A stretch of 64,000 nucleotides of DNA from Haematococcus lacustris (lineage: Eukaryota; Chlorophyta; Chlorophyceae; Chlamydomonadales; Haematococcaceae). The first letter of the stretch is position 1; each line of letters opens with the position of its first letter. The DNA lies in contig JASKMD010000016.1 of assembly GCA_030144725.1 (NCBI GenBank), forward strand, positions 3,249,523-3,313,522, given 5' to 3'. This document shows, piece after piece, positions 11,180 to 20,960 of the stretch. Under the pieces are notes generated by a model. The model saw only the letters and a program-made list of their open reading frames with translations. It made no database searches and was not told the origin of the DNA. A program made the position numbers and the translations under genes.

Positions 11180-11815
11180 TCATAGCTGCAAGGCCGAAAT
11201 TGCTGTGTGTTGCCCCGTATCGCTCGTTGCTCGAGTCGCAAACTTTCCCCGAACACATGTCGTCGGCCGTCCTGCTGGGTTAGCTGCGAGTAAGGACAGC
11301 TCGCACTTGCTCCGTTGCATAGCTGCAACAATGAGCGCGTGTGGCTCACCAACCGTGGACCCGACTGCGACCATGCAGGGGTGCTGCAAACCCGGCCCCC
11401 GGCCTAGCCAGGGCGACATCTGGGCTGAAACTATACCTTCAAGTTCGTTTGGGCATAAGGTACGCAATAGAATTGGCTGGACCACCATGCATGCAGCGAG
11501 TGCACAATGGCAGGGGATCACATCACATCGCTCACTGTGTGGTGCTAAGGGGCACGGACGTAAAAGCAAGCTATGAGACTGATAAGGGGTGTTGACAATG
11601 GTCACAGTAGTGTTGTGCCTTGGTTTCAGCTAAAGGTAAAAATGCAGGCAATTCCGGCATAGTTTCAACCAATGACCGCAATGCCGTGAAGGATGTCATA
11701 GCCCAACAAGTCCCCACACTCAACACTTCCTATGTACACTTTGCAGGTACATGCCAACGTTCCCACATCCCTACAAAGGGCAAGATGTGCAGGTGGAGGG
11801 CGCTTTGGTCAAGTT
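11180..11815 (+). repeat. Left arm of a long diverged inverted repeat nested in the hAT element
   Basis: The arm pairs in inverse with about 13797-14430; the two coordinates add up to roughly 25610. Conserved blocks include GCTAAAGGTAAAAATGCAGGC and the region around the GTACATGCCAACG motif. Identity looks like three quarters or better by eye, with small indels. The arms bracket about 2 kb with two reading frames and a minisatellite, as in a transposon with long terminal inverted repeats or an inverted duplication. I did not find a target duplication at the outer ends. Confidence 0.65.
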
Positions 11816-12725
11816 GGACCGCTGCGTGATCTGCAAGGTGTCGACTGCACCATGCGTGCAAGGCAAATGGAAAGCATGGACTACTTTGTGCATGGCACCC
11901 AACGAGGATGGGAGAGACACAGTCTGGGAAGTACTTCGCGATGTTTCAACCTACAGCGGCCAGGCCCATCTTGGCTATGAGCGCGGTGATGCTCTAGGGC
12001 CAGCCCACCTTGTTGACAAAACACTCCGAGCTGGGTGTGATGCAATGCACCTTCCCCTTGTAGCCCACTGCAAATGTGTGCAGCGGGTGAAGATGGAGGC
12101 TAGCATACGCTCACACCCACCTGCCCCGGTGATTGGTTACAGCAGCAACAGCATGGGTCCTGGGGGGGGGGGGGCTGGAGGGCAAGGTGTGGGGCTGGGG
12201 CAGTGGGCACCACCCTCTCCACGCTCCCCGCCACCTGCCCCGGTGTTGGGCAGCAGCAGCAGCAGCAGCATGGGTCCCGGGAGGGGGGGGGCTGGAGGGC
12301 AAGGTGTGGGGCTGGGGCAGTGGGCACCACCCTCTCCACGCTCCCCGCCACCTGCCCCGGTGTTGGGCAGCAGCAGCAGCAGCAGCATGGGTCCCGGGAG
12401 GGGGGGGGCTGGAGGGCAAGGTGTGGGGCTGGGGCAGTGGGCACCACCCTCTCCACGCTCCCCGCCACCTGCCCCGGTGTTGGGCAGCAGCAGCAGCAGC
12501 AGCATGGGTCCCGGGAGGGGGGGGGCTGGAGGGCAAGGTGTGCATCCCCAAGGAGCCGCAGAGTTGACAGGATGGGAGCGGCGCAGGTGGCAGCCCATGT
12601 CAAGGCCCACACTGAGCCATTGCACACTTGGTACCAATACATCACAGAGGACAGCCTTGCAGCAAACAGGGCTGCGAAGCGGCGGTGCGTGGCAGATGCC
12701 AAGGCCCCCTCATGCCTGCTTGTAG
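11751..12725 (+). CDS. Hypothetical protein frame with cysteine cluster and 39-residue repeats
   Basis: The first 125 codons look protein-like: a CVICKVSTAPC cluster and a mixed-charge region ending CKCVQRVKM. The frame then enters the 117-bp minisatellite, which encodes 39-residue Ser/Gly/Pro repeats, and exits in a poor-looking tail. The better downstream frame is a different one, starting at 12572, so a frameshift in a G-run or an intron probably joins them. Family unknown. Confidence 0.3.
   Translation: MPTFPHPYKGQDVQVEGALVKLDRCVICKVSTAPCVQGKWKAWTTLCMAPNEDGRDTVWEVLRDVSTYSGQAHLGYERGDALGPAHLVDKTLRAGCDAMHLPLVAHCKCVQRVKMEASIRSHPPAPVIGYSSNSMGPGGGGAGGQGVGLGQWAPPSPRSPPPAPVLGSSSSSSMGPGRGGAGGQGVGLGQWAPPSPRSPPPAPVLGSSSSSSMGPGRGGAGGQGVGLGQWAPPSPRSPPPAPVLGSSSSSSMGPGRGGAGGQGVHPQGAAELTGWERRRWQPMSRPTLSHCTLGTNTSQRTALQQTGLRSGGAWQMPRPPHACL
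12113..12550 (+). repeat. 117-bp minisatellite, about 3.7 copies
   Basis: Successive units place CACCTGCCCCGGTG at 12232, 12349 and 12466, a period of 117 bases (39 codons). Each unit contains a (CAG)n run and a G-run. The last three copies are almost identical; the first is diverged. The period is a multiple of three, so all three frames stay open across it. Confidence 0.85.
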
Positions 12726-13240
12726 CCACCCCCATCAACACCGCTGCCAGCCCTTCGCTTTCAGCTGCAACCAACGGTGCTGACATCCCCAGCCCACACC
12801 CCACCCCCGCCCCCGCCCACACTTCCACTCCCACCTCTTCTGCAATCACGGCTGGAGCACAAGCGGTCAATAGGCGCAAGCTACAAGAGCAACATAGAAG
12901 GCAGAAGCGTGCGGCAGCGGAGCTGTCCATAACCATGAGGTTTGCGTCAACTGAGACACGTCAGCGGTGCAAGGCCACGGCAGTGGAGCAACAATTGGCT
13001 GCTAAGGAGCTAGCAAACAATCGGGCAAGGATGGCAACACAACAAGTCCAAGCTATGGCCATGTACAGTTCCACGATACAGCCATTGCCTCAAAACACGC
13101 TTAAGCTCACCCTACATCAACTGAGGCATTTGTGGGGCGTGGTAGGCAAGGGTCCGCCAGCAAGGACAGTTGGTGGATTGCTTGATGCACTTGACTCAAT
13201 CGACACAACCAAGACAGGCGAACGGTGCTCAGACCTGTAG
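12572..13240 (+). CDS. Hypothetical Ala/Gln-rich protein, 222 codons
   Basis: The frame begins MGAAQVAAHVKAH. It has a Pro/Thr/Ser linker (about residues 65-90), then an Arg/Gln/Ala-rich helical region (RRKLQEQHRRQKR, about 105) that looks like a basic coiled coil. The C-terminal LTLHQLRHLWGVV resembles half of a SAP-type DNA-binding motif, though weakly. It lies between the arms of the nested inverted repeat, just after the minisatellite, and may be the C-terminal part of the 11751-12725 product. Not recognised. Confidence 0.35.
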   Translation: MGAAQVAAHVKAHTEPLHTWYQYITEDSLAANRAAKRRCVADAKAPSCLLVATPINTAASPSLSAATNGADIPSPHPTPAPAHTSTPTSSAITAGAQAVNRRKLQEQHRRQKRAAAELSITMRFASTETRQRCKATAVEQQLAAKELANNRARMATQQVQAMAMYSSTIQPLPQNTLKLTLHQLRHLWGVVGKGPPARTVGGLLDALDSIDTTKTGERCSDL

Positions 13241-13796
13241 CAAGGGCACACCCTCGGGGCTGGCGGTGAGGCACCTCCACGCGGTGGCCCTGGTAACAAT
13301 CCGCGTTGACTTCGGTCGCACGGATTGGCTAAGCTACCTCACCACCGCACCCAGCGGTATATAAAGCTTTGTCCAGCGGAATACAAATGAGGTCCGGGTG
13401 CCGCACACGACCGCTGCGGGTCATCGAGCTGTTGTGGAGTTGTTGGCGTCATCAAGGAGGGAGCAGAGCTACCTCAATGCGGGACGTTGGCTGACAGCTG
13501 AAGTTTGGACCTTTGGAGCCTGAACTTCAGCTTTTAGTGCGACATCCGGCGGACAAGGCTGGAATTGCTCTCGTCAACGAGGAGAAGAGATAAGGCCAGC
13601 TGCCAAGTGCACTAGTCTTTGCTCCTCTCATGCCTCTTTGTTTGCCTTGGGTGCTAGCTGTGGTCTGTGGCTACAGCTAGGGCAGCTTGATGGGGACATG
13701 TCCAGCCTGTGTCCAACGTTTGGAGGTGGGAGCAGGCCGCGCCACAGGCGGAAGCTCCTCCCTTAATGCACGCCGGTTTGTACCGGAGTAGTTTTC

Positions 13797-14430
13797 TTTC
13801 TTTCTTTCAGGGCACACCCTCCAGATGCACATCTTACCCGTTGTTGGGATGTGCGAGCGTTGGTATGTACCTGCACAGTGCACCTAAGAAGTTTTGCATG
13901 TTTGCGTTGTAGGGCAATGGCATAACTCACAACATTGCATTCTTTGGTTATAACTATGCCGTAGTTGCCTGCATTTTTACCTTTAGCTGAAACCATAGCA
14001 GGGCGTTGCTGAGACCGTCATTATCACCCCCTACCAGTTTCGTTGATAAATATAACGTCCGTGCTCCTTGACACCACACAGTGTGTGATGAGTGACATTC
14101 CCTGCCATTCAGCACCCACTGTGTGCACTGCGCTGCAACCAGTTCCCGTGCATACCTTATGCTATAACAAGCCTGCAGGTGTAGTTTCAGCTCAGGAGTC
14201 GCCCTGGCCAAAGCGATGGCCGGGTTTGCAGCAACCCTGCATGGATGCAGTCGGGTCCACGCTTAGAGAGCCTCACGCGCTCAATCTTGCAGCTACGCAA
14301 TGGAAGAGACGCCAATGTTCTTACCTGCATCGTCGGCCGATCCACTCGCAAGGGGCAAACAAGTCAGCACTTGAGCGGTTTTAAGCTTTGCGATGTGCCC
14401 TGGGTCTATCATACCGCACTCTGTCGACTG
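13797..14430 (-). repeat. Right arm of the nested long inverted repeat
   Basis: Inverse partner of about 11180-11815. The inner border falls just after a (CTTT)n tract at 13797-13808. The minus-strand frame here encodes peptides homologous to those of the left arm (for example ELKLHLQACYSIRYA against GLKLYLQVRLGIRYA), so the duplicated segment was probably once coding. Confidence 0.65.
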
Positions 14431-14988
14431 GGCACTTCATAAGGCTTCACTTGGTGCAGATGCTTGGCGGGCTGCGAGGTTGGACATCCGGCAGGGGGAT
14501 AACGGCAACTCGCTGAGCCGAGCGGTGCAAGTCTTACATGTTGGGATGGCCTGTACGTGATATGCGAAAAATATCTGAAGTGTATGCAAAATACAGGATC
14601 AAATAATTCTTCATAACTCGGATGAGTATATCAAGGCTGCAAAGTGCGAGCAGCTTACTCCGCGTGTTCCACAAGTGTACTGCAAGTCGCGAGTGTGCTA
14701 GTTGCATGTAAGGCTTGCACGTCGAAACCTGCAAGTCGTGAGTTACCCGAAAAAGCTCGCATACGCAACTATTGCAACCTCAACGCAACAAAATGCAACA
14801 AAGCGCGGTAGCTTAGCGGACATGTTGCCAGGCTGGCATGTATACTTATAATTGCCAGGCTGGCATGTTGACTAGAAGCTTTGGGCTTTGGGCAGGCCGC
14901 ACTCATTGCGAATAGACAAATAGAACGCTTTGTCGTTGCTGCAAAGCCACTTCGTCGTCAAAAACTTCAGATAATTGACCCGGCGTTG

Positions 14989-15080
14989 ACTGCGCTTTTG
15001 TATAATTGCCGGGCCGCGGTGCACGCTTTTGCATAGTTGCCGGGCAGCGGGGTACGCTTTTGTATAATTGCCGGGCCGCG
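14989..15080 (+). repeat. Three subterminal repeats of about 32 bp
   Basis: Three units close to CGCTTTTGTATAATTGCCGG start near 14991, 15023 and 15054. They lie about 640-720 bases inside the right end of the hAT element and are candidate transposase-binding repeats. Confidence 0.65.
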
Positions 15081-15117
15081 GACCTCAGATATACCAGATA
15101 ATCGCCTCTACCTCGCT

Positions 15118-15230
15118 CATTACGCGAATCTAATGGACTCGTCCTCGTCTCCGCGGCCATATACACCTCGGCTGCGCCTCGGTGTATATGTCCGCGTCGA
15201 CTCGGACTCGTCCATTATTTTCGCATAATG
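15118..15230. repeat. Imperfect palindrome of about 113 bp in the hAT right subterminal region
   Basis: The centre is near 15174. The inner stem CATATACACC / GGTGTATATG is perfect; the outer part pairs CATTACGCGAA with TTCGCATAATG and AATGGAC with GTCCATT. It could extrude as a cruciform or act as an internal end of the element. Confidence 0.7.
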
Positions 15231-15701
15231 TACTCGGCCCGCCGATTATCCATTACATATTCAAATTTCCGCAGGACGTGTCACAGCTGACTTGGAGAGA
15301 CTGCATGGAGACTGCATAGAGAGACACATTGGACTCCATTGGAGACACACATGACTATGAATTGTTGTTGTCACCAATCTCAGGTGGAGACGGTACCGGC
15401 TACGTGCTATTGTTGAGAGACCGCCATGGAGCTCGTGGGCTGCAAGATTTGCTCGAGCTCTGGGTTGTCAATATTAGGCTAGATCTGACCTCATGCCTCA
15501 GATCTGAACTCATGACCTCAGATTTGAAGTGGAGGATAGCCTTCGTAGCATCGTGAAAGCTGCAGCAAGTTTACATAGATATAAACAGGAAGAATAGAAG
15601 GAGCTTAGCAAGAGACAAATGTTGGTCGCATGCAGCCGAAAAAGGAGCAGACGGTTCCGTCTTTCGTCTGTTCGTCTACGGTCTCGTCTTGTCGTCTTGT
15701 C

Positions 15702-15716
15702 GTCTTCACAGCCCTG
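15702..15716 (-). repeat. Right terminal inverted repeat of the hAT element
   Basis: On the minus strand this reads CAGGGCTGTGAAGAC, the inverse of the left terminus. The duplicated CCTACAAT follows directly. Confidence 0.85.
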
Positions 15717-16276
15717 CCTACAATCATTGGTTTACAGAAATGTCCAATAGTGCAACTCCGTGGGCCCTTGGGCAAGTTAGACGAGCAACAAGACAAGCTT
15801 TAGGGAGCGATGCACTTTCCTAGCTCCTGCAACGCTAAGGAAACAGACAAACCTCTTGAAAATGCAACAGACATTGCCCGTCTGCCATGGCTGCCATTGT
15901 TGCCGCATGAACTCTGGCGCACTGGTGCACTTGCTTGGTGTCCTTTAAGCGAAGCTGCATGTAGTTGCTCCTACTCCAGCACCGCAGCTTCTACATGAGC
16001 GTCTGCAGCTACAGCCGCAACTGCTTACGAAGTGCCTCAGCTGAACACGAGCATTTGCAGCACATTCCCCTAGTAGTACTGGTCACCCCCGCCATTGGCC
16101 CCGCAATTCACTTTTTGGCACCGTCTTTGATCCGCTGCATGTAATTCTTCCACCATTGGGCTCTACATCTCACAACGGTGTCGCTAGCAGGTTAGGCCCT
16201 CTTTACTGCATTGTCTCGACGACTTGATTAGCTTCGCAATGTCATTCACCATCTGTTTATATGCGTGTCGCAACAG

Positions 16277-16527
16277 GAGAGGTGGATTGGTGGCCGGAGG
16301 CATTTCCGTGCCGAGGAGCCTTTGCTGCCGTTGGACTGGGCAACTCGCGAATACATCTCAGGTAAGCACGGGGTGCTGTTTCTTAGTGCGTTTTGCATAC
16401 AATGTCAACACATGCAACCAAATCTGCTGACCTCCACAGGTGCTTGGCTGTTGTGAGGATCAGCATCAAACCCACAACAGCCCAAGGCTCTTCCAAGCAG
16501 GAGTGCAGCAAGGGAATCAGCTCTTGA
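16277..16527 (+). CDS. Putative terminal exons of an unidentified gene
   Basis: Exon 16277-16361 has an acceptor (caacag) and a good donor (CAG/gtaagc) and encodes ERWIGGRRHFRAEEPLLPL, which looks like real protein. It joins in phase to 16440-16527, which ends at a TGA. Upstream exons were not found and I do not recognise the family. It could be a transposon-encoded C-terminus. From 15725 to 16276 I see nothing convincing. Confidence 0.3.
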
Positions 16528-17300
16528 AAACAGTGAGCAAGAGGTGAGTAAGGTTGTAATATACGTCACTCAGTCTAGGTCAGTTTGATGTTCGTGTGAA
16601 CACTTGTGAAACGCATGCCAGGCATGAGCAGCTGAGGGAAGCACACAACTGTCGTGAGCCTTAAGATTTGATTAATTAGAACTAATTAGTAAGCATGTTT
16701 TGTGGTGTGTGCCCCAAGACCTTGTCTTTGTGATTGTGTGTGCAGGATGCCAATAAATCACCCCCATCTCCATCACCGAGCAAGGCAGCAGCGGCGTAGA
16801 GCAGCAGCCAACAAGGAGGTAGCAAGGAGTCAGCAAGGCATGACATGGAGCTGGACGTTGTTGTTGTGTTGTGTTGTGTGTTGTTGTGTTGTGTCACCTT
16901 GTTGTTAGGGTACCCCCCCCCTCCCCCCTTAAATCTAGCCCACCCCAGCCCACCCCAGCCCAGCCCAGCCTAGCCTAGCCCAGCCCACCCCAGCCCACCC
17001 CAGCCCAGCCCAGCCTAGCCTAGCCCAGCCCACCCCAGCCCAGCCTAGCTTAGCCCGCCCAGCCCAGCCCAGCCCAGCCTGATTTGGTACCATGGGGCAT
17101 AGGCAGCAAGGCAAAGTGCTTAGCAGTCCCGTGGAGAGTGTTAGCTATAGCAAGGAGGTGCGACCAGTCCTTGCTTGTTGTTCACATAGCATAGGTGGTG
17201 TGTGAGGCATCGATACATGTATTTCTGTAATGATTTTGCGTGACATGTGCCTGCTGAAGTTGAGGAAGAGGGTTGAGGCACCACGGCACATGTAACACTG
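16528..17300. repeat. Region with CCCAGCC-type array (16911-17080) at the edge of the palindrome
   Basis: After about 380 bases without visible features comes a C-rich array of CCCAGCC, CACCCCAGCC and CTAGCC units at 16911-17080. It is followed by unique sequence up to the start of the palindrome arm at 17301. Confidence 0.6.
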
Positions 17301-18900
17301 CAATCAAGTCTCCCGGTAACTCTTCCACCTGTGAGGTAGAATAACCTGCCGCTGTCAGGTGGAATAACCCAACCGCCAAACCGCTGCCCGCCCAAATCGT
17401 GTTGCTCTATCTAGGGCCAATGTAGCCCGATGTTGTCGAGCTAGTGTTGGGATGGGCAACAACCACTGTTACAAGTTGCGCCAGCAGCTGCACGCTGCGG
17501 GCAAGCAGTTGAACCCAGTAGCCCCCGATTCTGAGGTAGTCGTTTTCAGCTCCACAGGCGCCCACCCAGGCTTGCTGACAGCTGACAATGAACGGCAGTA
17601 ACCTCGCAGCTACTGTCCACAACTATCCGGAGCGAGCAGCGAAGAGTCAGCTGCTGTGTGGTAGGTGCAGCGTGTCGTCAGCAGCCAGGAGGTGCAGCCA
17701 GGTGCCGGCAACCATGGTGGGGCGGGAGAACGCAAGCAACCAAGAGCGAAGGTGAGTGCATATGAGTGCCCCTAGTGCCCAACCTGATTGCAAAGATGCC
17801 ACTTGTTTGTTGCAGGTCTGACAGGTGCCACAGCAACATTCAGGAGCAGACAGGAGCACCCGCTAGGAGCAGCAAGGAGCAATTGCTAGGAGCAGCCAGA
17901 AGCAACAGCCAAGAGCTTCCAGGAGCAGCAGCTAGGAGGAGCAGCCAGGAGGAGCAGCTAGGAGCAGCAGCTAGGAGGCGCTTGGAGCGGCAGCCCAACC
18001 CAACTCCATGACATGTCCATGACATGTTGGTTGTCCAGGTCATGCCATATTGGTTGCGTGCAGATGCAACATGGCATGACTCGAGGCGGCAGGTGTGTGG
18101 CGCTAGCAAGACATGTGTAGCATACTTGGTGATTGCAGGAAAGTGATTGCCCAGCCCTGCCCCACCCCCTCCCAGCCCCGCCCCACCCCCTTCCAGCCCT
18201 GCCCCACCCCCTCCCGGCCCAGCCCGACCCCATCCCAGCCCTGCCCCACACCCTCCCAGCCATACTCTGCCCTGCCCCGCCCTGACCTGACCTGACCAGC
18301 CCTGACCAGCCCTGACTAGCCCTGACCTGACCTGACCTGACCTGACCTGACCTGACCTGACCTGACCTGACCTGACCTGACCTGACCTGACCTGACCTGA
18401 CCTGACCTGACCAGCCCTGACCTGACCTGACCTGACCTGACCTGAAAGGCCCTGCCCTACCCTGACCTGACCTGAAAGGCCCTGCCTGAAGGTGTGTGGC
18501 AGTGCAGGCTGCAGGTAGCAGCGGGCTGCAGGTAGCAGCGGGCTGCAGGTGTACTGCAGTGCATAGCAGCAGCAGCAGGCTGCAGTGCATGTGTTACAGT
18601 GCATGAGCAGCAGCAGCAGGCTGTAGTGTACGAGCAGCAGTGCAAGGACAGCAGCAGCAGCAGGTTGTAAGTGTGTAGCAGTGCAGGTAGCAGCAGCAGC
18701 AGGCAGCAGAGCATGTGGTGTAGTGCATGAGCAGCAGCAGCAGCAGGCTGTAGTGCATGAGCAGCAGTGCAAGGACAGCAGCAGCAGTGGATGGGCAGCA
18801 GCAGCAGGCTGTAGGTGTGTGGCAGTGCAGGCTGCAGGTAGTAGCAGGCTGCAGGTGTGTTGCAGTGCATGAGCAGCAGCAGCAGGCTGCAGGTGTGCTG
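17301..18900 (+). repeat. Left arm of a 4.8-kb palindrome
   Basis: From 17301 to about 18280 each position x pairs with 39383-x on the opposite strand without gaps: 17407-17622 with 21761-21976, and 17766-18011 with 21372-21617, giving identical 71-residue translations for the first pair and nearly identical ones for the second. Beyond that a CCTGA array of different length shifts the pairing by about 68 bases. Homology continues into CAG-rich repeat, where the inner limit is blurred. The arm also contains a CTAGGAG-rich minisatellite at about 17860-17990. Confidence 0.85.
18164..18480. repeat. CCCCACCCCCTCCCAGC-type and (CCTGA)n arrays
   Basis: A 19-22-bp C-rich unit is repeated at 18164-18275, followed by a (CCTGA)n pentamer array with CCAGCCCTGA interruptions to about 18480. 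The inverse array lies at about 20977-21235. Confidence 0.85.
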
Positions 18901-19020
18901 CAGTGCATGAGCAGCAGCAGCAGGCTGTAGGTGTGCTTCAGTGCATGAGCAGCAGCAGCAGCACCAGGCTAAAGTGCATGTGTTGCAATGCATGAGCAGC
19001 AGCAGCAACAACAGGTTGTA
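18490..19020. repeat. CAG-rich tandem block
   Basis: Irregular units of GCAGTGCATGAGCAGCAGCAG and GGCTGTAGGTGTGTGGCAGTG. Similar blocks occur in inverse at 19965-20960 and 25850-26190 and in the same sense at 24520-24720. The Cys/Leu/His/Ala-rich translations are artefacts of this repeat. Confidence 0.75.
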
Positions 19021-19321
19021 ATGTATGACCATCAGTGCAAGGACATCAACATGTGCGGTGTGTGTCTAGTTGCATGCAAGCTCATTTCAAGGCATAGATC
19101 TGGCATTGTCTGTGGTGGTCTTGGTAGCTCCATGCCGGTAGCCGCATATGGACACCACATTGGTTGTGTAAGACAATCCCCCCGGTGATGGGCAATTGCA
19201 ACTCGAGTATCAAGGTCTACAATAGACAAAGCGTACTTGACCGTGCCAGTTGCAGCAACGATGTAATACCGCGTGGTGGCATACTAGCTGTCCAAACAAG
19301 GGGCATAAGGCGCAACACACC

Positions 19322-19770
19322 CTAGCATACGGCTGGATCTAGTGAGCATCCACTATAGGTACCATCCGTAGTCCAGTTGGCTGTGACACATTGGGCGTGG
19401 ATCACTGCCAGGCCTGCACTTGCTAAGCATGACCGTGATGCATACATGCAAAGGGGGTATGTAACAGGTGGCCAACACGTTTGCAGCATCAGCGCATCAC
19501 CGCGTGGTGGTGGTGTCCATACAAGGGGCATGTGGCGCACCACACCCTAGCATGTGGCTGGATCTGGTGAGCCTTCACTATAGGTACCATCCGTAGTCCA
19601 GCTAGCTGTGACACATTGGGTGTGGATCACTGCCAGGCCTGCACTTGCTAAGCATGACCGTGATGCATACATGCAAAGGGGGTATGTAGCAGGTGGCTAA
19701 CACGTTTGCAGCATTAGCGCATCACCGCGTGGTGGTGTTGTCCATACAAGGGGCGTAGGTACACATTTGA
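19322..19770 (-). repeat. 226-bp satellite, about two diverged copies
   Basis: Two copies of a unit with period about 225 contain CTGGATCT, the motif GTGATGCATACATGCA and a CGCATCACCGCGTGGTGGT block. They are the inverse of the 24960-25560 array. Confidence 0.7.
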
Positions 19771-19964
19771 GAAGAGGATACACGGCTAATGTCATTAGTA
19801 ATGACCACCACCGTTTTCTTGAATACATCTTGACCATTTACAGCTTACAAAAATCACGTTGTGTGGCATGGAACTGAACGGAAGCTCAGGACAACCTTTT
19901 GAAAGCTTTTGTACCATGCAATATTCTTCTCAGGTGGGCTCAAAGTTGCTGCTGATTGCTAATA

Positions 19965-20960
19965 CAAGACTGCACTGCCACACACCTACAACGTGTTGCT
20001 GCTGTCCATGCACTGCTCATGCACTACAGCCTGCTGCTCTTGCTGTTGATCATGCACCGCAACACACCTACAACCTGCTGTTGCTGCTGCTCATGCACTG
20101 CAACACATGCACTGCATCCTGCTGTTGCTGCTCATGCACTGCCACACACCTGCAGCCTGCACTGCCACACACCTACAGCCTGCTGTTGCTGCCCATCCAC
20201 TGCTGCTACTATCCTTGCACTGCTGCTCATGCACTACAGCCTGCTGCTGCTGCTGCTCATGCACTACACCACATGCTCTGCTGCCAGCTGCTGCTGCTAC
20301 CTGCACTGCTACACACCTACAACCTGCTGCTGCTGTCCTTGCACTGCTCCTCGTACACTACAGCCTGCTGCTGCTGCTCATGCATTGTAACACATGCACT
20401 GCAGCCTGTTGCTGTTGCTGCTGCTGCTGCTGCTCATGCACTGCCACACACCTGCAACCTGCTGCTACCTGCAGCCTGCACTGCCACACACCTACAGCCT
20501 GCTGCTGCTGCCCATCCACTGCTGCTGCTGTCCTTGCACTGCTGCTCATGCACTACAGCCTGCTGCTGCTGCTGCTCATGCACTACACCACATGCTCTGC
20601 TGCCTGCTGCTGCTGCTACCTGCACTGCTACACACTTACAACCTGCTGCTGCTGCTGTCCTTGCACTGCTGCTCATGCACTACAGCCTGCTGCTGCTGCT
20701 GCTCATGCACTACACCACATGCTCTGCTGCCTGCTGCTGCTGCTACCTGCACTGCTACACACTTACAACCTGCTGCTGCTGCTGTCCTTGCACTGCTGCT
20801 CGTACACTACAGCCTGCTGCTGCTGCTCATGCACTGTAACACATGCACTGCAGCCTGTTGCTGCTGCTATGCACTGCAGTACACCTGCAGCCCGCTGCTG
20901 CTGCTATGCACTGCAGTACACCTGCAGCCCGCTGCTACCTGCAGCCTGCACTGCCACACA
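19965..20960. repeat. CTG-rich tandem block, inverse of 18490-19020
   Basis: Long irregular repeats of CTGCTGCTGCTCATGCACTAC units. Several stretches are duplicated inside the block (for example 20570-20650 and 20690-20770). The open frames across it are not genes. Confidence 0.75.

Larger units (their letters stand above)
8003..15724. mobile_element. hAT-type DNA transposon, 7.7 kb, with 8-bp target-site duplication
   Basis: The element body is 8011-15716. Its left end CAGGGCTGTGACAAGAC is matched in inverse by the right end, which reads CAGGGCTGTGAAGAC on the minus strand. Both ends are flanked by the same 8 bases CCTACAAT (8003-8010 and 15717-15724). An 8-bp duplication and CAGGG-type termini are typical of the hAT superfamily. 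Both subterminal regions carry repeats of GTCTTTCGTCT (8027-8100 and 15658-15705), possibly transposase-binding sites. Inside are a BED-like zinc-finger frame near the left end and other frames, but no hAT catalytic or dimerisation region was recognised. It may be a non-autonomous or decayed copy, with another element nested in it. Confidence 0.85.

Noticed and set aside
8003..15724. A complete hAT transposase
   Set aside because: Only a BED-like finger was found. No catalytic acidic motifs or C-terminal dimerisation region could be recognised in any frame.
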